Below, piece by piece: positions 1 through 5,624 of a stretch of DNA of 5,624 nt; positions within the stretch are counted from its first letter, which is position 1; each line of letters begins with the position of its first letter. The notes beneath the pieces are model-generated. The model ran no database searches. It saw nothing but the letters and a program-made list of their open reading frames with translations, and was not told the origin of the DNA. The position numbers and the translations under genes are program-made. The stretch is from NCBI RefSeq assembly GCF_943373825.1, contig NZ_CALSBP010000003.1, positions 840,001 through 845,624 of the forward strand. Direction: 5' to 3'. Source of the stretch: Aquimarina spinulae (lineage in GTDB: Bacteria; Bacteroidota; Bacteroidia; Flavobacteriales; Flavobacteriaceae).

Positions 1-27
1 CCCCATACGCCCTTAATTAGCTTATGC
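1..27 (-). rRNA. rrl: 23S rRNA, first ~27 bases only (runs off the left edge)
   Basis: Read on the minus strand, the last bases before the window edge are GCATAAGC followed by TAATTAAGGGCGTATGGGG. This lines up with the 5' end of bacterial 23S rRNA (in E. coli, TTAAGC, then CTAAGCG, then the conserved GGATGCC, which would fall just outside the window). The position is right, downstream of 16S, tRNA-Ile and tRNA-Ala. The exact mature 5' end is an alignment estimate and could be a few bases off. Confidence 0.65.
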
Positions 28-140
28 GTCTTGCTTTAACTTGCTCTTTTAGTTTTTGCCGATACTAATAAAGTAACTAAATTAGTATCAACCTCTTTTA
101 TGTTCATTAATTGTAAACAATTAATGCTCGTATTTTTAAA
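28..140 (-). other. Spacer segment before 23S with two strong hairpins
   Basis: Two perfect inverted repeats lie just upstream of the 23S 5' end: 61-69 with 81-89 (9 bp, 11-base loop) and 105-113 with 118-126 (9 bp, 4-base loop). No protein gene is visible. Bacterial pre-23S is normally cut out of a long stem formed by sequences on both sides of the gene. The other half of such a stem lies outside this window, so these hairpins may be local alternatives or part of the processing region. Function is inferred from position only. Confidence 0.5.
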
Positions 141-157
141 TCAATATGTCAATGAAC
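141..157 (-). promoter_or_regulatory. boxA-like antitermination site in the rRNA spacer
   Basis: The minus-strand sequence is GTTCATTGACATATTGA. It matches the leader copy at 2421-2437 in 16 of 17 bases and resembles the boxA core of other bacteria (GCTCTTTAACA in E. coli). BoxA RNA is bound by NusB and S10 (NusE) to keep RNA polymerase from terminating early in rRNA operons. In E. coli one copy sits in the leader and one in the spacer between the tRNAs and 23S, which is the arrangement here. The paired placement is the main support; the match to E. coli is only partial. Confidence 0.6.
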
Positions 158-257
158 GTTTTTCTTAATAACAATATAAAATCAATGAATATAAAGACTA
201 TTTCATTTCATGAATCCTGTGCTTTATAATCTATCAATACTTATACCTAAAGAATCG

Positions 258-331
258 TGGAGAATATCGGAGTCGAACCGATGACCTCCTGCGTGCAAGG
301 CAGGCGCTCTAGCCAGCTGAGCTAATCCCCC
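258..331 (-). tRNA. tRNA-Ala (anticodon TGC)
   Basis: A complete 74-base cloverleaf can be traced by eye. The acceptor stem GGGGGAT/ATTCTCC contains the G3:U70 wobble pair, the identity signal read by alanyl-tRNA synthetase. The D arm is GCTC...GAGC. The anticodon arm CCTGC-CTTGCAC-GCAGG carries anticodon TGC, and the T arm is ATCGG-TTCGACT-CCGAT. The discriminator base is A73 and the CCA tail is not encoded, so it must be added after transcription. It is the second tRNA of the 16S-23S spacer, 217 bases after tRNA-Ile, a standard bacterial arrangement. It is transcribed as part of the rRNA precursor and decodes GCN alanine codons. Confidence 0.98.
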
Positions 332-485
332 GTATTAGTTGTTAGTTATCAGTTAATAGTTGTTAGAACTTTAACATAACTCCTACTTTCTTAACGTGAA
401 CGCTAACTCCTAGAATTTCCTTTCAATATAATATGAACTTAGTTTTTAATCCGTAATTCTAAATCATGAATCACTAATTAAAATC

Positions 486-503
486 GTAGTCTCAGCCAGA
501 CTC
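486..503 (-). repeat. Partial duplicate of the tRNA-Ile 3' end
   Basis: The 18 bases match positions 548-565 of the real tRNA-Ile region in 17 of 18 positions, in the same orientation, 62 bases further down the transcript. The copy covers the end of the T loop, the 3' side of the T stem (with the one mismatch), the whole 3' strand of the acceptor stem (488-494) and the discriminator base. The rest of the tRNA is absent, so this is a remnant and not a gene. Confidence 0.75.
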
Positions 504-528
504 CCTTCGATAAACTCAGGATAAACTT
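500..528. repeat. Short GC-richer element resembling a dispersed Flavobacteriia repeat
   Basis: The core cttcgataaactcagg followed by ataaact is close to a motif (cttcgacaagctcagg and its reverse complement) that I recall scattered between genes in many flavobacterial genomes. It sits directly beside the tRNA-Ile fragment, with short inverted ends (agac at 497-500, gtct at 532-535). The match is from memory. One copy in the window cannot prove it is a repeat. Confidence 0.3.
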
Positions 529-548
529 CTTGTCTGTCTTTCGACTTG

Positions 549-622
549 TAGTCTCAGGCAGACTCGAACTGCCGACCTCTACATTATCAGTGTAGCGCTC
601 TAACCAGCTGAGCTATGAGACT
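549..622 (-). tRNA. tRNA-Ile (anticodon GAT)
   Basis: A complete 74-base cloverleaf is visible. The acceptor stem is AGTCTCA/TGAGACT (seven Watson-Crick pairs) and the D arm is GCTC...GAGC. The anticodon arm is CTACA-CTGATAA-TGTAG with anticodon GAT, and the T arm is GGCAG-TTCGAGT-CTGCC. The discriminator is A73 and CCA is not encoded. It lies about 163 bases downstream of 16S and is the first of the two spacer tRNAs, the classic Ile-Ala order. It reads ATC and ATT codons. An extra copy of its acceptor 3' strand lies just downstream at 488-494, which could in principle compete for pairing with the 5' strand at 616-622. Confidence 0.98.
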
Positions 623-643
623 TCTTCATAGTTGTGTGTTGGT

Positions 644-681
644 GGTTAATTGTTGATCGTTGAAACAATCAACTAACAACC
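644..681 (-). other. Hairpin between 16S and tRNA-Ile
   Basis: An imperfect inverted repeat has a central 6-bp stem (652-657 with 668-673) and outer pairs GGTTG with AATTAACC-type sequence broken by two mismatches. It probably folds in the precursor between the 16S processing stem and tRNA-Ile. No T-run follows, so it is unlikely to be a terminator. Confidence 0.4.
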
Positions 682-713
682 AAAAACTAACAACTAAATA
701 ATTAATTAACAGC

Positions 714-757
714 ATAAAGACTAAAAACAACTAAGATACATTCCATCGTATCATTTC
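714..757 (-). other. 3' half of the pre-16S processing stem
   Basis: On the minus strand this segment pairs with the leader segment at 2329-2380. From the inside outwards: 752-757 with 2329-2334, 745-751 with 2335-2341, 740-744 with 2342-2346, a 7-base leader bulge (2347-2353), 733-739 with 2354-2360, a 3x4 internal loop, 723-729 with 2365-2371, and 714-722 with 2372-2380 (nine perfect pairs). That is about 41 pairs including some G-U. It begins 29 bases past the 16S 3' end. Stems like this, closing the whole 16S, are the known substrate of RNase III in bacteria. Confidence 0.75.
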
Positions 758-761
758 TTGG

Positions 762-779
762 TTTCCTTATAAAAGGAAA
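762..779 (-). other. Small hairpin just past the 16S 3' end
   Basis: TTTCCTT (762-768) and AAGGAAA (773-779) form a perfect 7-bp stem with a 4-base loop, starting seven bases beyond the estimated mature 16S end. It would sit between the mature end and the processing stem, and may guide 3' trimming. Function is inferred from position. Confidence 0.45.
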
Positions 780-785
780 TCTCTA

Positions 786-2309
<1,524 letters not shown>

Positions 2310-2328
2310 TTGTCTTTAAATATTATTC

Positions 2329-2380
2329 AAAACAATACAACGGAATTATAATCGTATCTCAATATGTCTCTAGTCTTTAT
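2329..2380 (-). other. 5' half of the pre-16S processing stem
   Basis: This is the partner of 714-757 (pairing listed there). It starts 20 bases upstream of the mature 16S 5' end and lies downstream of the leader boxA, the same order as in well-studied rRNA operons. Part of it (2361-2370) resembles the boxA-like word, but it is engaged in the stem and lacks the GTTC start. Confidence 0.75.
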
Positions 2381-2420
2381 TCTCTGTATAAACTATCTCT
2401 AGCTTTATACGCGCTGTCAA

Positions 2421-2437
2421 TCAATATGTCTATGAAC
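2421..2437 (-). promoter_or_regulatory. boxA-like antitermination site in the rRNA leader
   Basis: The minus strand reads GTTCATAGACATATTGA, differing from the spacer copy at 141-157 by one base. It lies between the promoters and the 16S processing stem, where leader boxA sites are expected. The likely role is loading NusB and S10 to protect the long untranslated transcript from termination. The identity is inferred from position and the paired copy. Confidence 0.6.
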
Positions 2438-2488
2438 TTCGTTTAATCAATAAAGCAATCTTCATCGCTATTAATTATAGATCGTAAA

Positions 2489-2505
2489 TAAGGAATCGAA
2501 CCCCA
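2489..2505 (-). pseudogene. T-arm-like tRNA relic in the leader
   Basis: The minus strand reads TGGGG-TTCGATT-CCTTA, a legitimate T stem and loop (five pairs, two of them G-U) carrying the conserved TTCRANY loop. The following TTTACGA would be the acceptor 3' strand, but no matching 5' strand or convincing D and anticodon arms are found upstream to about 2560. Either a decayed tRNA gene or a chance match. Confidence 0.3.
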
Positions 2506-2578
2506 TAAATGTTAACTAAAACACCCTAAACCATTACTACTGTTTTTTATGAACTTGTGCTGTTTCTCTAAGCGGGTG

Positions 2579-2609
2579 CAAATATATAACCCCTTTTATT
2601 ATTAGCAAA
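2579..2609 (-). promoter_or_regulatory. rRNA promoter, gene-proximal copy
   Basis: The minus strand has TTTG (2609-2606), exactly 19 bases, then TATATTTG (2586-2579). This matches the Bacteroidota primary sigma factor consensus (-33 TTTG, -7 TAnnTTTG). A/T tracts lie just upstream (2611-2640), like an UP element. Transcription should start near 2573-2576 in a C/G-rich stretch, giving a leader of about 265 bases. Confidence 0.85.
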
Positions 2610-2664
2610 ACTTTTTGTGAATTATTTTTAAAAAAAATCAACCCTACTTAATCCTCTAATCCAA

Positions 2665-2844
2665 TCTCAATGAACATACAAAACAATATCCCGTTTTGCG
2701 GGCGCAAACATACAACCCTTTTTTATTCTGACAAGATTTTTTTAATAAAGTTTTTAAAACTTTTTCTTAACTATAAAACCAAAAATAAACCTCTCAATGA
2801 ACTCACAAAACATTATCCCGTTTTGCGGGTGCAAACATATAACC
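2665..2844. repeat. Tandem duplication carrying two promoter copies
   Basis: Positions 2665-2717 and 2792-2844 match in 48 of 53 bases at a period of 127. A third, more diverged unit ends at 2591; its last 20 bases (2572-2591) match the corresponding stretch of the second copy in 19 positions. Each unit contains the -7 element and the predicted start region. The promoter array therefore arose by duplication, with the gene-proximal unit drifting most. Confidence 0.85.
2705..2734 (-). promoter_or_regulatory. rRNA promoter, middle copy
   Basis: TTG (2734-2732), 19 bases, then TATGTTTG (2712-2705) on the minus strand. A run of T and A follows upstream (2735-2765). The predicted start falls in CGCCCGC, and the transcript would begin with a small CCCG-CAAAA-CGGG hairpin (2690-2702). 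Confidence 0.85.
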
Positions 2845-2861
2845 ATTTATTAAAACAACAA
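2832..2861 (-). promoter_or_regulatory. rRNA promoter, distal copy
   Basis: TTG (2861-2859), 19 bases, then TATGTTTG (2839-2832) on the minus strand, with an A/T-rich stretch upstream (2870-2900). The start region is CACCCGC and the same CCCG-CAAAA-CGGG hairpin follows at 2817-2829. This is the farthest upstream of the three and would add about 250 bases to the leader. Confidence 0.8.
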
Positions 2862-3021
2862 CACCTTTTGGTATAATTTTTTACAAAAAATAAGGAATAT
2901 GCTGATTTTAAAAAAGATAGAAAACGAAGATAAGAAATTTAATCAAAATAGAAATAGATTTTTGATACTTTTTCTAAGTTTAAATACCTAAATATGGTTA
3001 TATAATATATTGTTTTGTATT
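2862..3021. other. AT-rich intergenic stretch with no gene
   Basis: Very AT-rich, with many A and T runs and stop codons in all frames. The left end probably contributes upstream activating sequence to the distal rRNA promoter. I see nothing else in it that I can support. Confidence 0.6.
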
Positions 3022-3150
3022 AGGGATGGAAGTGGCATCCTTTTGTTGGTCCTAAACAATTTAAAAAGCTACAACTTTTAATCCAACATCTATAAAGAAA
3101 ATAAACTACTATACAACAAAAGATACAGCGTACAGCCCGGCCCCTTTTTC
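3022..3150. ncRNA. Candidate structured RNA element (strand uncertain, drawn as read on plus)
   Basis: This GC-richer island sits in an AT-rich gap. On the plus strand, block one is AGGGATGGAAGTGGCATCC (3022-3040), with a local hairpin 3024-3028/3036-3040. It is followed by TTTTGTTG (3041-3048), which pairs perfectly over 8 bp with CAACAAAA (3114-3121). Block two is GATACAGCGTACAGCCCGG (3122-3140), then CCCC and a T5 run at 3145-3149. The two purine-rich blocks flank the stem and the 65 bases between are AT-rich, the layout of a conserved core with a variable arm. I recall very similar paired blocks between genes in other Flavobacteriia, but cannot say whether it equals a named motif such as flavo-1. 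It could also act at the DNA level or in the 3' region of the DUF4294 transcript. Confidence 0.45.
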
Positions 3151-3167
3151 TGGGAAAATATCCTAAA

Positions 3168-3884
3168 TTAATTTTTAGAAGAAGTTGTTTTTGATATATC
3201 AGACCATTTATTTCTCAAATCATAAAAACTAAAATCTAAAGCTGTTTTTTGTTCTTTTAAAATACTTGACTGAAAACTTCGCTGTAATATATCCTCTATC
3301 CAATAATCTTCTTCTACATTTATAGGATCGTATTTCTCTTTTAATGAAATACTAAAAAGTTTAGCAGTATTATTATACCAAAAAGCTCTCCACCCACTCC
3401 TGTATTCTTTTACCAATTCGAACATCGTTTTACTGGTTTGCCTATGAATCAATTTTACTAATATCTGACCTTCTGTACGGGTTAGTTTTTTTAATTCTTT
3501 GGTAAACTCCTCTTCCATATATTTTTGCAACATTTTTACGTATCGCTTCTTTTTTCTCTTGGAGTCAATATTTTCTAATCGCTCATTAAGAGATATTAGT
3601 CTATCTGCAGCTAACTTTGCATAGGGATACACTTTTCTTGTCTTACGTCGTAGAATAAGGTATTTTCTTCTTGCCAGTTTATTTTTAAAATTTAATCTCC
3701 CTAAAATAATTACTTCGTCAAGATCAATAGCCTCATGAGGAATTGTATCTCCTTCGATGATGTAGTACTGCACATAACCTGTAGTATCTACCTTTGAGGT
3801 GTCCAAAAGTTTTTGATCTTTCTTTTGGGCATTACTCAAAGAAGTTAGCATTACCAAGATAATATATACCGAATGTTTTATCAT
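3168..3884 (-). CDS. DUF4294 domain-containing secreted protein
   Basis: A 238-residue protein that I recognise as the DUF4294 family, found in Bacteroidota and of unknown function. Residues 1-20 form a signal peptide (MIKH, hydrophobic core, then SNAQ), so cleavage near residue 19-20 and export across the inner membrane are likely. There is no lipobox cysteine. The family core follows at about 52-230: an acidic DEV-IILGRLNF segment (56-66), then a very basic run ending KVYPYAKLAADRL (84-96), a lysine/arginine-rich helical region (100-150), and a GWRAFWYNNTAKLF stretch (164-177). No catalytic motif is evident. The ATG at 3884 is chosen because it starts the signal peptide directly. There is no Shine-Dalgarno site, as is normal here. 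The gene is divergent from the M42 peptidase across 109 bases; I recall these two side by side in other flavobacteria. Length is typical and the frame is intact. Confidence 0.85.
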   Translation of the reverse strand: MIKHSVYIILVMLTSLSNAQKKDQKLLDTSKVDTTGYVQYYIIEGDTIPHEAIDLDEVIILGRLNFKNKLARRKYLILRRKTRKVYPYAKLAADRLISLNERLENIDSKRKKKRYVKMLQKYMEEEFTKELKKLTRTEGQILVKLIHRQTSKTMFELVKEYRSGWRAFWYNNTAKLFSISLKEKYDPINVEEDYWIEDILQRSFQSSILKEQKTALDFSFYDLRNKWSDISKTTSSKN

Positions 3885-3914
3885 AATAGATTATGAGACT
3901 TTCTAAAATTGTTC

Positions 3915-3922
3915 CAAAATTA
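3915..3922 (-). promoter_or_regulatory. Possible -7 element for the DUF4294 gene
   Basis: The minus strand reads TAATTTTG, a full match to TAnnTTTG, 31 bases before the ATG. No TTG lies at the ideal 19-base distance upstream (the sequence there is ttacag), so the -33 element is weak or absent. Confidence 0.4.
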
Positions 3923-3965
3923 ATAATTAACCAATTGTAAACTGTAAAATGAATGTGAATATTGT

Positions 3966-3973
3966 TATTTTCG
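3966..3973 (+). promoter_or_regulatory. Possible -7 element for the M42 peptidase gene
   Basis: TATTTTCG matches TAnnTTTG except for one base and lies 21 bases before the ATG at 3994. No good TTG is found at 17-23 bases upstream. It is offered as the best candidate in the 109-base divergent gap and is weak on its own. Confidence 0.3.
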
Positions 3974-3993
3974 CAATAAAATGAAATAATACT

Positions 3994-5085
3994 ATGGCAA
4001 AAAAGAGTATTCTAAATAAAAAATCCCTGACTTTTCTTGAAAAATATCTAAACAATCCTGCTCCGACAGGATACGAATGGGAAGGGCAAAAAATCTGGAT
4101 GAACTACTTAAAACCTTATGTAGATGAATTTATAACAGATACTTATGGAACGGCTGTTGGTGTAATTAACCCAAAAGCAAAATATAAAGTTGTAATCGAG
4201 GGGCATGCTGATGAGATTTCGTGGTATGTAAACTACATTACAGATAATGGGTTAATTTACGTGATTAGAAATGGAGGAAGTGACCACCAGATTGCAACTT
4301 CGAAACGGGTTAATATCCATACCAAAAAAGGCATTGTAAAAGGTGTTTTCGGGTGGCCCGCTATCCACACCAGAAAAGGCTCAAAAGAGCAAGCTCCAAC
4401 CCTTGAAAACATATGTATTGATGTAGGGTGTAATACTAAAGAAGAAGTATTAAAACTTGGAGTTCATGTTGGTTGTGTAATTACTTATCCTGACGAATTT
4501 TTTATTCTGAATAAAAATAAGTTTGTTTGTCGTGCGCTTGACAATCGAATGGGAGGTTTTATGATTGCTGAAGTAGCTCGCTTACTAAAAGAAAACAAAA
4601 AGAAATTACCATTTGGTTTATATATCACTAATTCTGTACAGGAAGAAATTGGTTTAAGAGGTGCCGAGATGATCACCCATACAATTAAACCCAATGTAGC
4701 TATTGTGACCGATGTTTGTCATGATACCACTACCCCAATGATAGAAAAAAAGACACAAGGAGAAACCAAAATTGGTGATGGCCCTGTAATTTCTTATGCT
4801 CCTGCGGTTCAAAATAGGTTGAGAGAATTATTGATTGATACAGCAGAAAAGAAAAAGATTCCTTTTCAGCGTATGGCTTCTAGTAGAATGACAGGAACAG
4901 ATACCGATGCATTTGCCTATAGTAATGGTGGTGTTGCTTCTGCTCTAATTTCTTTACCGTTGCGTTATATGCACACTACTGTGGAAATGGTACACAGAAG
5001 TGATGTAGAAAATGTTATAGAATTGATTTATGAAAGTTTACTTTCTATAAAGTCAGGAGAGTCTTTTAGTTATTTTGAAAAGTAA
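3994..5085 (+). CDS. M42 family metallopeptidase (aminopeptidase, glutamyl aminopeptidase/endoglucanase-like)
   Basis: A 363-residue cytoplasmic protein of the M42 (TET/FrvX/YpdE-like) family, whose members remove N-terminal residues from peptides with two metal ions, usually Zn or Co, and assemble into large dodecameric shells. The conserved set is complete and evenly spaced. GHADE gives His71 (metal) and Asp73. ALDNR gives Asp183 (bridging metal). VQEEIG gives Glu217 (catalytic base) and Glu218 (metal). TDV gives Asp240 (metal) and RYMHTTVE gives His327 (metal). These positions are close to those of the archaeal TET peptidases as I recall them. PAPTG (22-26) near the N terminus and GTDTDAF (301-307) are further family marks. 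There is no signal peptide. The likely role is recycling peptides left by the proteasome-like and Clp proteases; substrate preference cannot be read from sequence. The start is the first ATG after the stop-rich gap, and length is normal. A shared hairpin terminator follows 15 bases after the stop. Confidence 0.95.
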   Translation: MAKKSILNKKSLTFLEKYLNNPAPTGYEWEGQKIWMNYLKPYVDEFITDTYGTAVGVINPKAKYKVVIEGHADEISWYVNYITDNGLIYVIRNGGSDHQIATSKRVNIHTKKGIVKGVFGWPAIHTRKGSKEQAPTLENICIDVGCNTKEEVLKLGVHVGCVITYPDEFFILNKNKFVCRALDNRMGGFMIAEVARLLKENKKKLPFGLYITNSVQEEIGLRGAEMITHTIKPNVAIVTDVCHDTTTPMIEKKTQGETKIGDGPVISYAPAVQNRLRELLIDTAEKKKIPFQRMASSRMTGTDTDAFAYSNGGVASALISLPLRYMHTTVEMVHRSDVENVIELIYESLLSIKSGESFSYFEK

Positions 5086-5100
5086 TTGAATATACTACTA

Positions 5101-5140
5101 TAAATTAAAAGCCCTCGTTAATACGAGGGCTTTTAATTTA
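5101..5140. terminator. Bidirectional intrinsic terminator
   Basis: Positions 5101-5117 and 5124-5140 are perfect reverse complements (17 bp, extendable by one pair to 18). The 7-bp core is gccctcg/cgagggc, with A-rich and T-rich arms on either side, so each strand sees a GC stem followed by TTTTAATTTA. It lies 15 bases past the peptidase stop and 4 bases past the acs stop, and can end transcription from both convergent genes. Confidence 0.92.
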
Positions 5141-5144
5141 TGCT

Positions 5145-5624
5145 TTACACTACATTTTCCATTATCTCCTGAACTACGTCCGGATTTAACAGCGTAGATG
5201 TATCTCCTAAATTAGAAGTATCCTTTGATGCTATTTTACGTAAAATTCTTCTCATAATCTTACCACTTCTAGTTTTTGGTAATCCACTTACAAACTGAAC
5301 TTTATCTGGTTTTGCTATTGGCCCAATAGTATTAGACACTTGTTCTCTAATTTCACTTATCAATCCTTCATCAGCTACTTGATCATTATATAGAGTAACA
5401 TATGCATATAAAGCTGTTCCTTTTACATCATGAGGAAAACCAACAATTGCAGATTCTGCAACGGCCAAATGTTCATTGATCGCATTTTCTATAGGGGCGG
5501 TTCCCAAATTATGCCCAGAAACAATGACCACATCATCTACTCTACCTGTGATTCTATAATTGCCTGTTGCATCTCTATATGCTCCATCACCAGTGAAATA
5601 CATGTTTTCATATGCAGAAAAATA
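5145..5624 (-). CDS. acs: Acetyl-CoA synthetase, C-terminal part (5' end outside the window)
   Basis: The frame is open from the right edge to the TAA at 5145, giving the last 159 residues of AMP-forming acetate-CoA ligase, which makes acetyl-CoA from acetate, ATP and CoA in the cytoplasm. Reading starts YFSAYENMYFTGDGAYRD, so the ATG at 5603 is internal (the Met of NMYF) and not the start. TGD closes the adenylation domain. TGRVDD holds the arginine and the hinge aspartate (Arg515 and Asp517 in Salmonella numbering) about which the small domain turns between half reactions. PKTRSGKIMRR carries the lysine that is acetylated to switch the enzyme off and deacetylated by CobB-type sirtuins (Lys609 in Salmonella). 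The end, GDTSTL...VV, is typical. One difference: the Salmonella motif GHRLG reads GHNLG here, possibly normal for this lineage. About three quarters of the gene (roughly 480 residues) lies beyond the edge. Confidence 0.96.
   Translation of the reverse strand, partial: YFSAYENMYFTGDGAYRDATGNYRITGRVDDVVIVSGHNLGTAPIENAINEHLAVAESAIVGFPHDVKGTALYAYVTLYNDQVADEGLISEIREQVSNTIGPIAKPDKVQFVSGLPKTRSGKIMRRILRKIASKDTSNLGDTSTLLNPDVVQEIMENVV

Larger units (their letters stand above)
332..548 (-). other. Spacer between tRNA-Ile and tRNA-Ala
   Basis: No gene is visible. The part next to tRNA-Ala is low-complexity, with two copies of agttgttag (337-345 and 358-366). The middle (about 370-480) is AT-rich and I see nothing in it. 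The part next to tRNA-Ile holds a partial copy of the tRNA-Ile 3' end (486-503) and a short GC-richer element, both listed separately. At 217 bases this gap is long for two tRNAs in an rRNA spacer. Confidence 0.7.
2310..2578 (-). other. rRNA operon leader
   Basis: This is the transcribed leader between the nearest promoter and the 16S 5' end. It contains the 5' half of the processing stem (2329-2380), a 7-bp hairpin (2386-2392 with 2404-2410), the boxA-like site (2421-2437) and a T-arm-like motif (2489-2505). A 9-base repeat of the 16S 5' end, tcttcatcg, occurs at 2459-2467 and again at 2300-2308. No protein gene is visible. Confidence 0.75.

Noticed and set aside
2352..2370. A third boxA-like site in the leader (aatatgtctc)
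   Set aside because: It lacks the GTTCAT start, and its bases pair in the 16S processing stem.
2780..2808. An additional promoter-like match on the minus strand (TTG, 18 bases, TATTTTTG)
   Set aside because: The spacing is off by one, it lacks the C/G-rich start region and is not repeated in the other units. A chance match is likely in such AT-rich DNA.
2665..2844. Tandem units as a possible CRISPR array or mobile element
   Set aside because: There are only two good units with no regular short spacers, no cas genes, no terminal inverted repeats and no transposase. The promoter content explains the repeat.
2670..2876. A 68-codon open frame on the plus strand
   Set aside because: It covers the tandem rRNA promoter repeats. 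Its apparent internal repetition is just the duplicated promoter sequence.
3136..3154. CCCGG/CTGGG hairpin as a terminator for the DUF4294 gene
   Set aside because: Only five pairs with one G-U, a 9-base loop, and no T-run after it on the minus strand. These bases are better used by the candidate structured RNA.
4485..4694. A 69-codon open frame on the minus strand
   Set aside because: It is antisense to the conserved core of the M42 peptidase and has no independent support.

Overview
This window comes from a member of the Bacteroidota, most likely the marine Flavobacteriaceae. The evidence is an AT-rich, A-tract-rich background and a 16S rRNA of Flavobacteriia type. The promoters fit the Bacteroidota pattern (TTG, 19 bases, TAnnTTTG), and the protein genes lack Shine-Dalgarno sites. 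A DUF4294 gene, from a family essentially confined to this phylum, agrees. Wording in the variable regions of the 16S recalls Aquimarina-like genera, but that is from memory and not a firm assignment.

Layout. From about position 2860 down to 1 lies the upstream half of an rRNA operon on the minus strand. It has three tandem promoters (2579-2861), a leader of about 270 bases with a boxA-like site, and the complete 16S gene (786-2309). The spacer carries tRNA-Ile(GAT), tRNA-Ala(TGC), a second boxA-like site and two strong hairpins, and the first few bases of the 23S gene sit at the left edge. Leader and spacer can pair around the 16S in a stem of about 41 base pairs, the expected RNase III-type processing stem. 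The spacer also holds a partial second copy of the tRNA-Ile 3' end, and the leader holds a T-arm-like scrap.

From 2862 to 3167 no protein gene is visible. Most of it is AT-rich, but 3022-3150 is a GC-richer island that folds as two blocks around a perfect 8-bp stem. It looks like a structured RNA element of a kind I recall from Flavobacteriia.

The right part carries ordinary chromosomal genes. A secreted or surface DUF4294 protein (3168-3884, minus) is divergent from an M42-family metallo-aminopeptidase (3994-5085, plus). The peptidase converges on the 3' end of acetyl-CoA synthetase (acs, minus, running off the right edge). A near-perfect hairpin with flanking A and T runs separates the two and should terminate both.

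I see no mobile element, CRISPR array, defence system or toxin-antitoxin pair. The window is a core-genome segment. The points worth a second look are the rRNA control and processing signals, the tRNA-Ile fragment and the candidate structured RNA.
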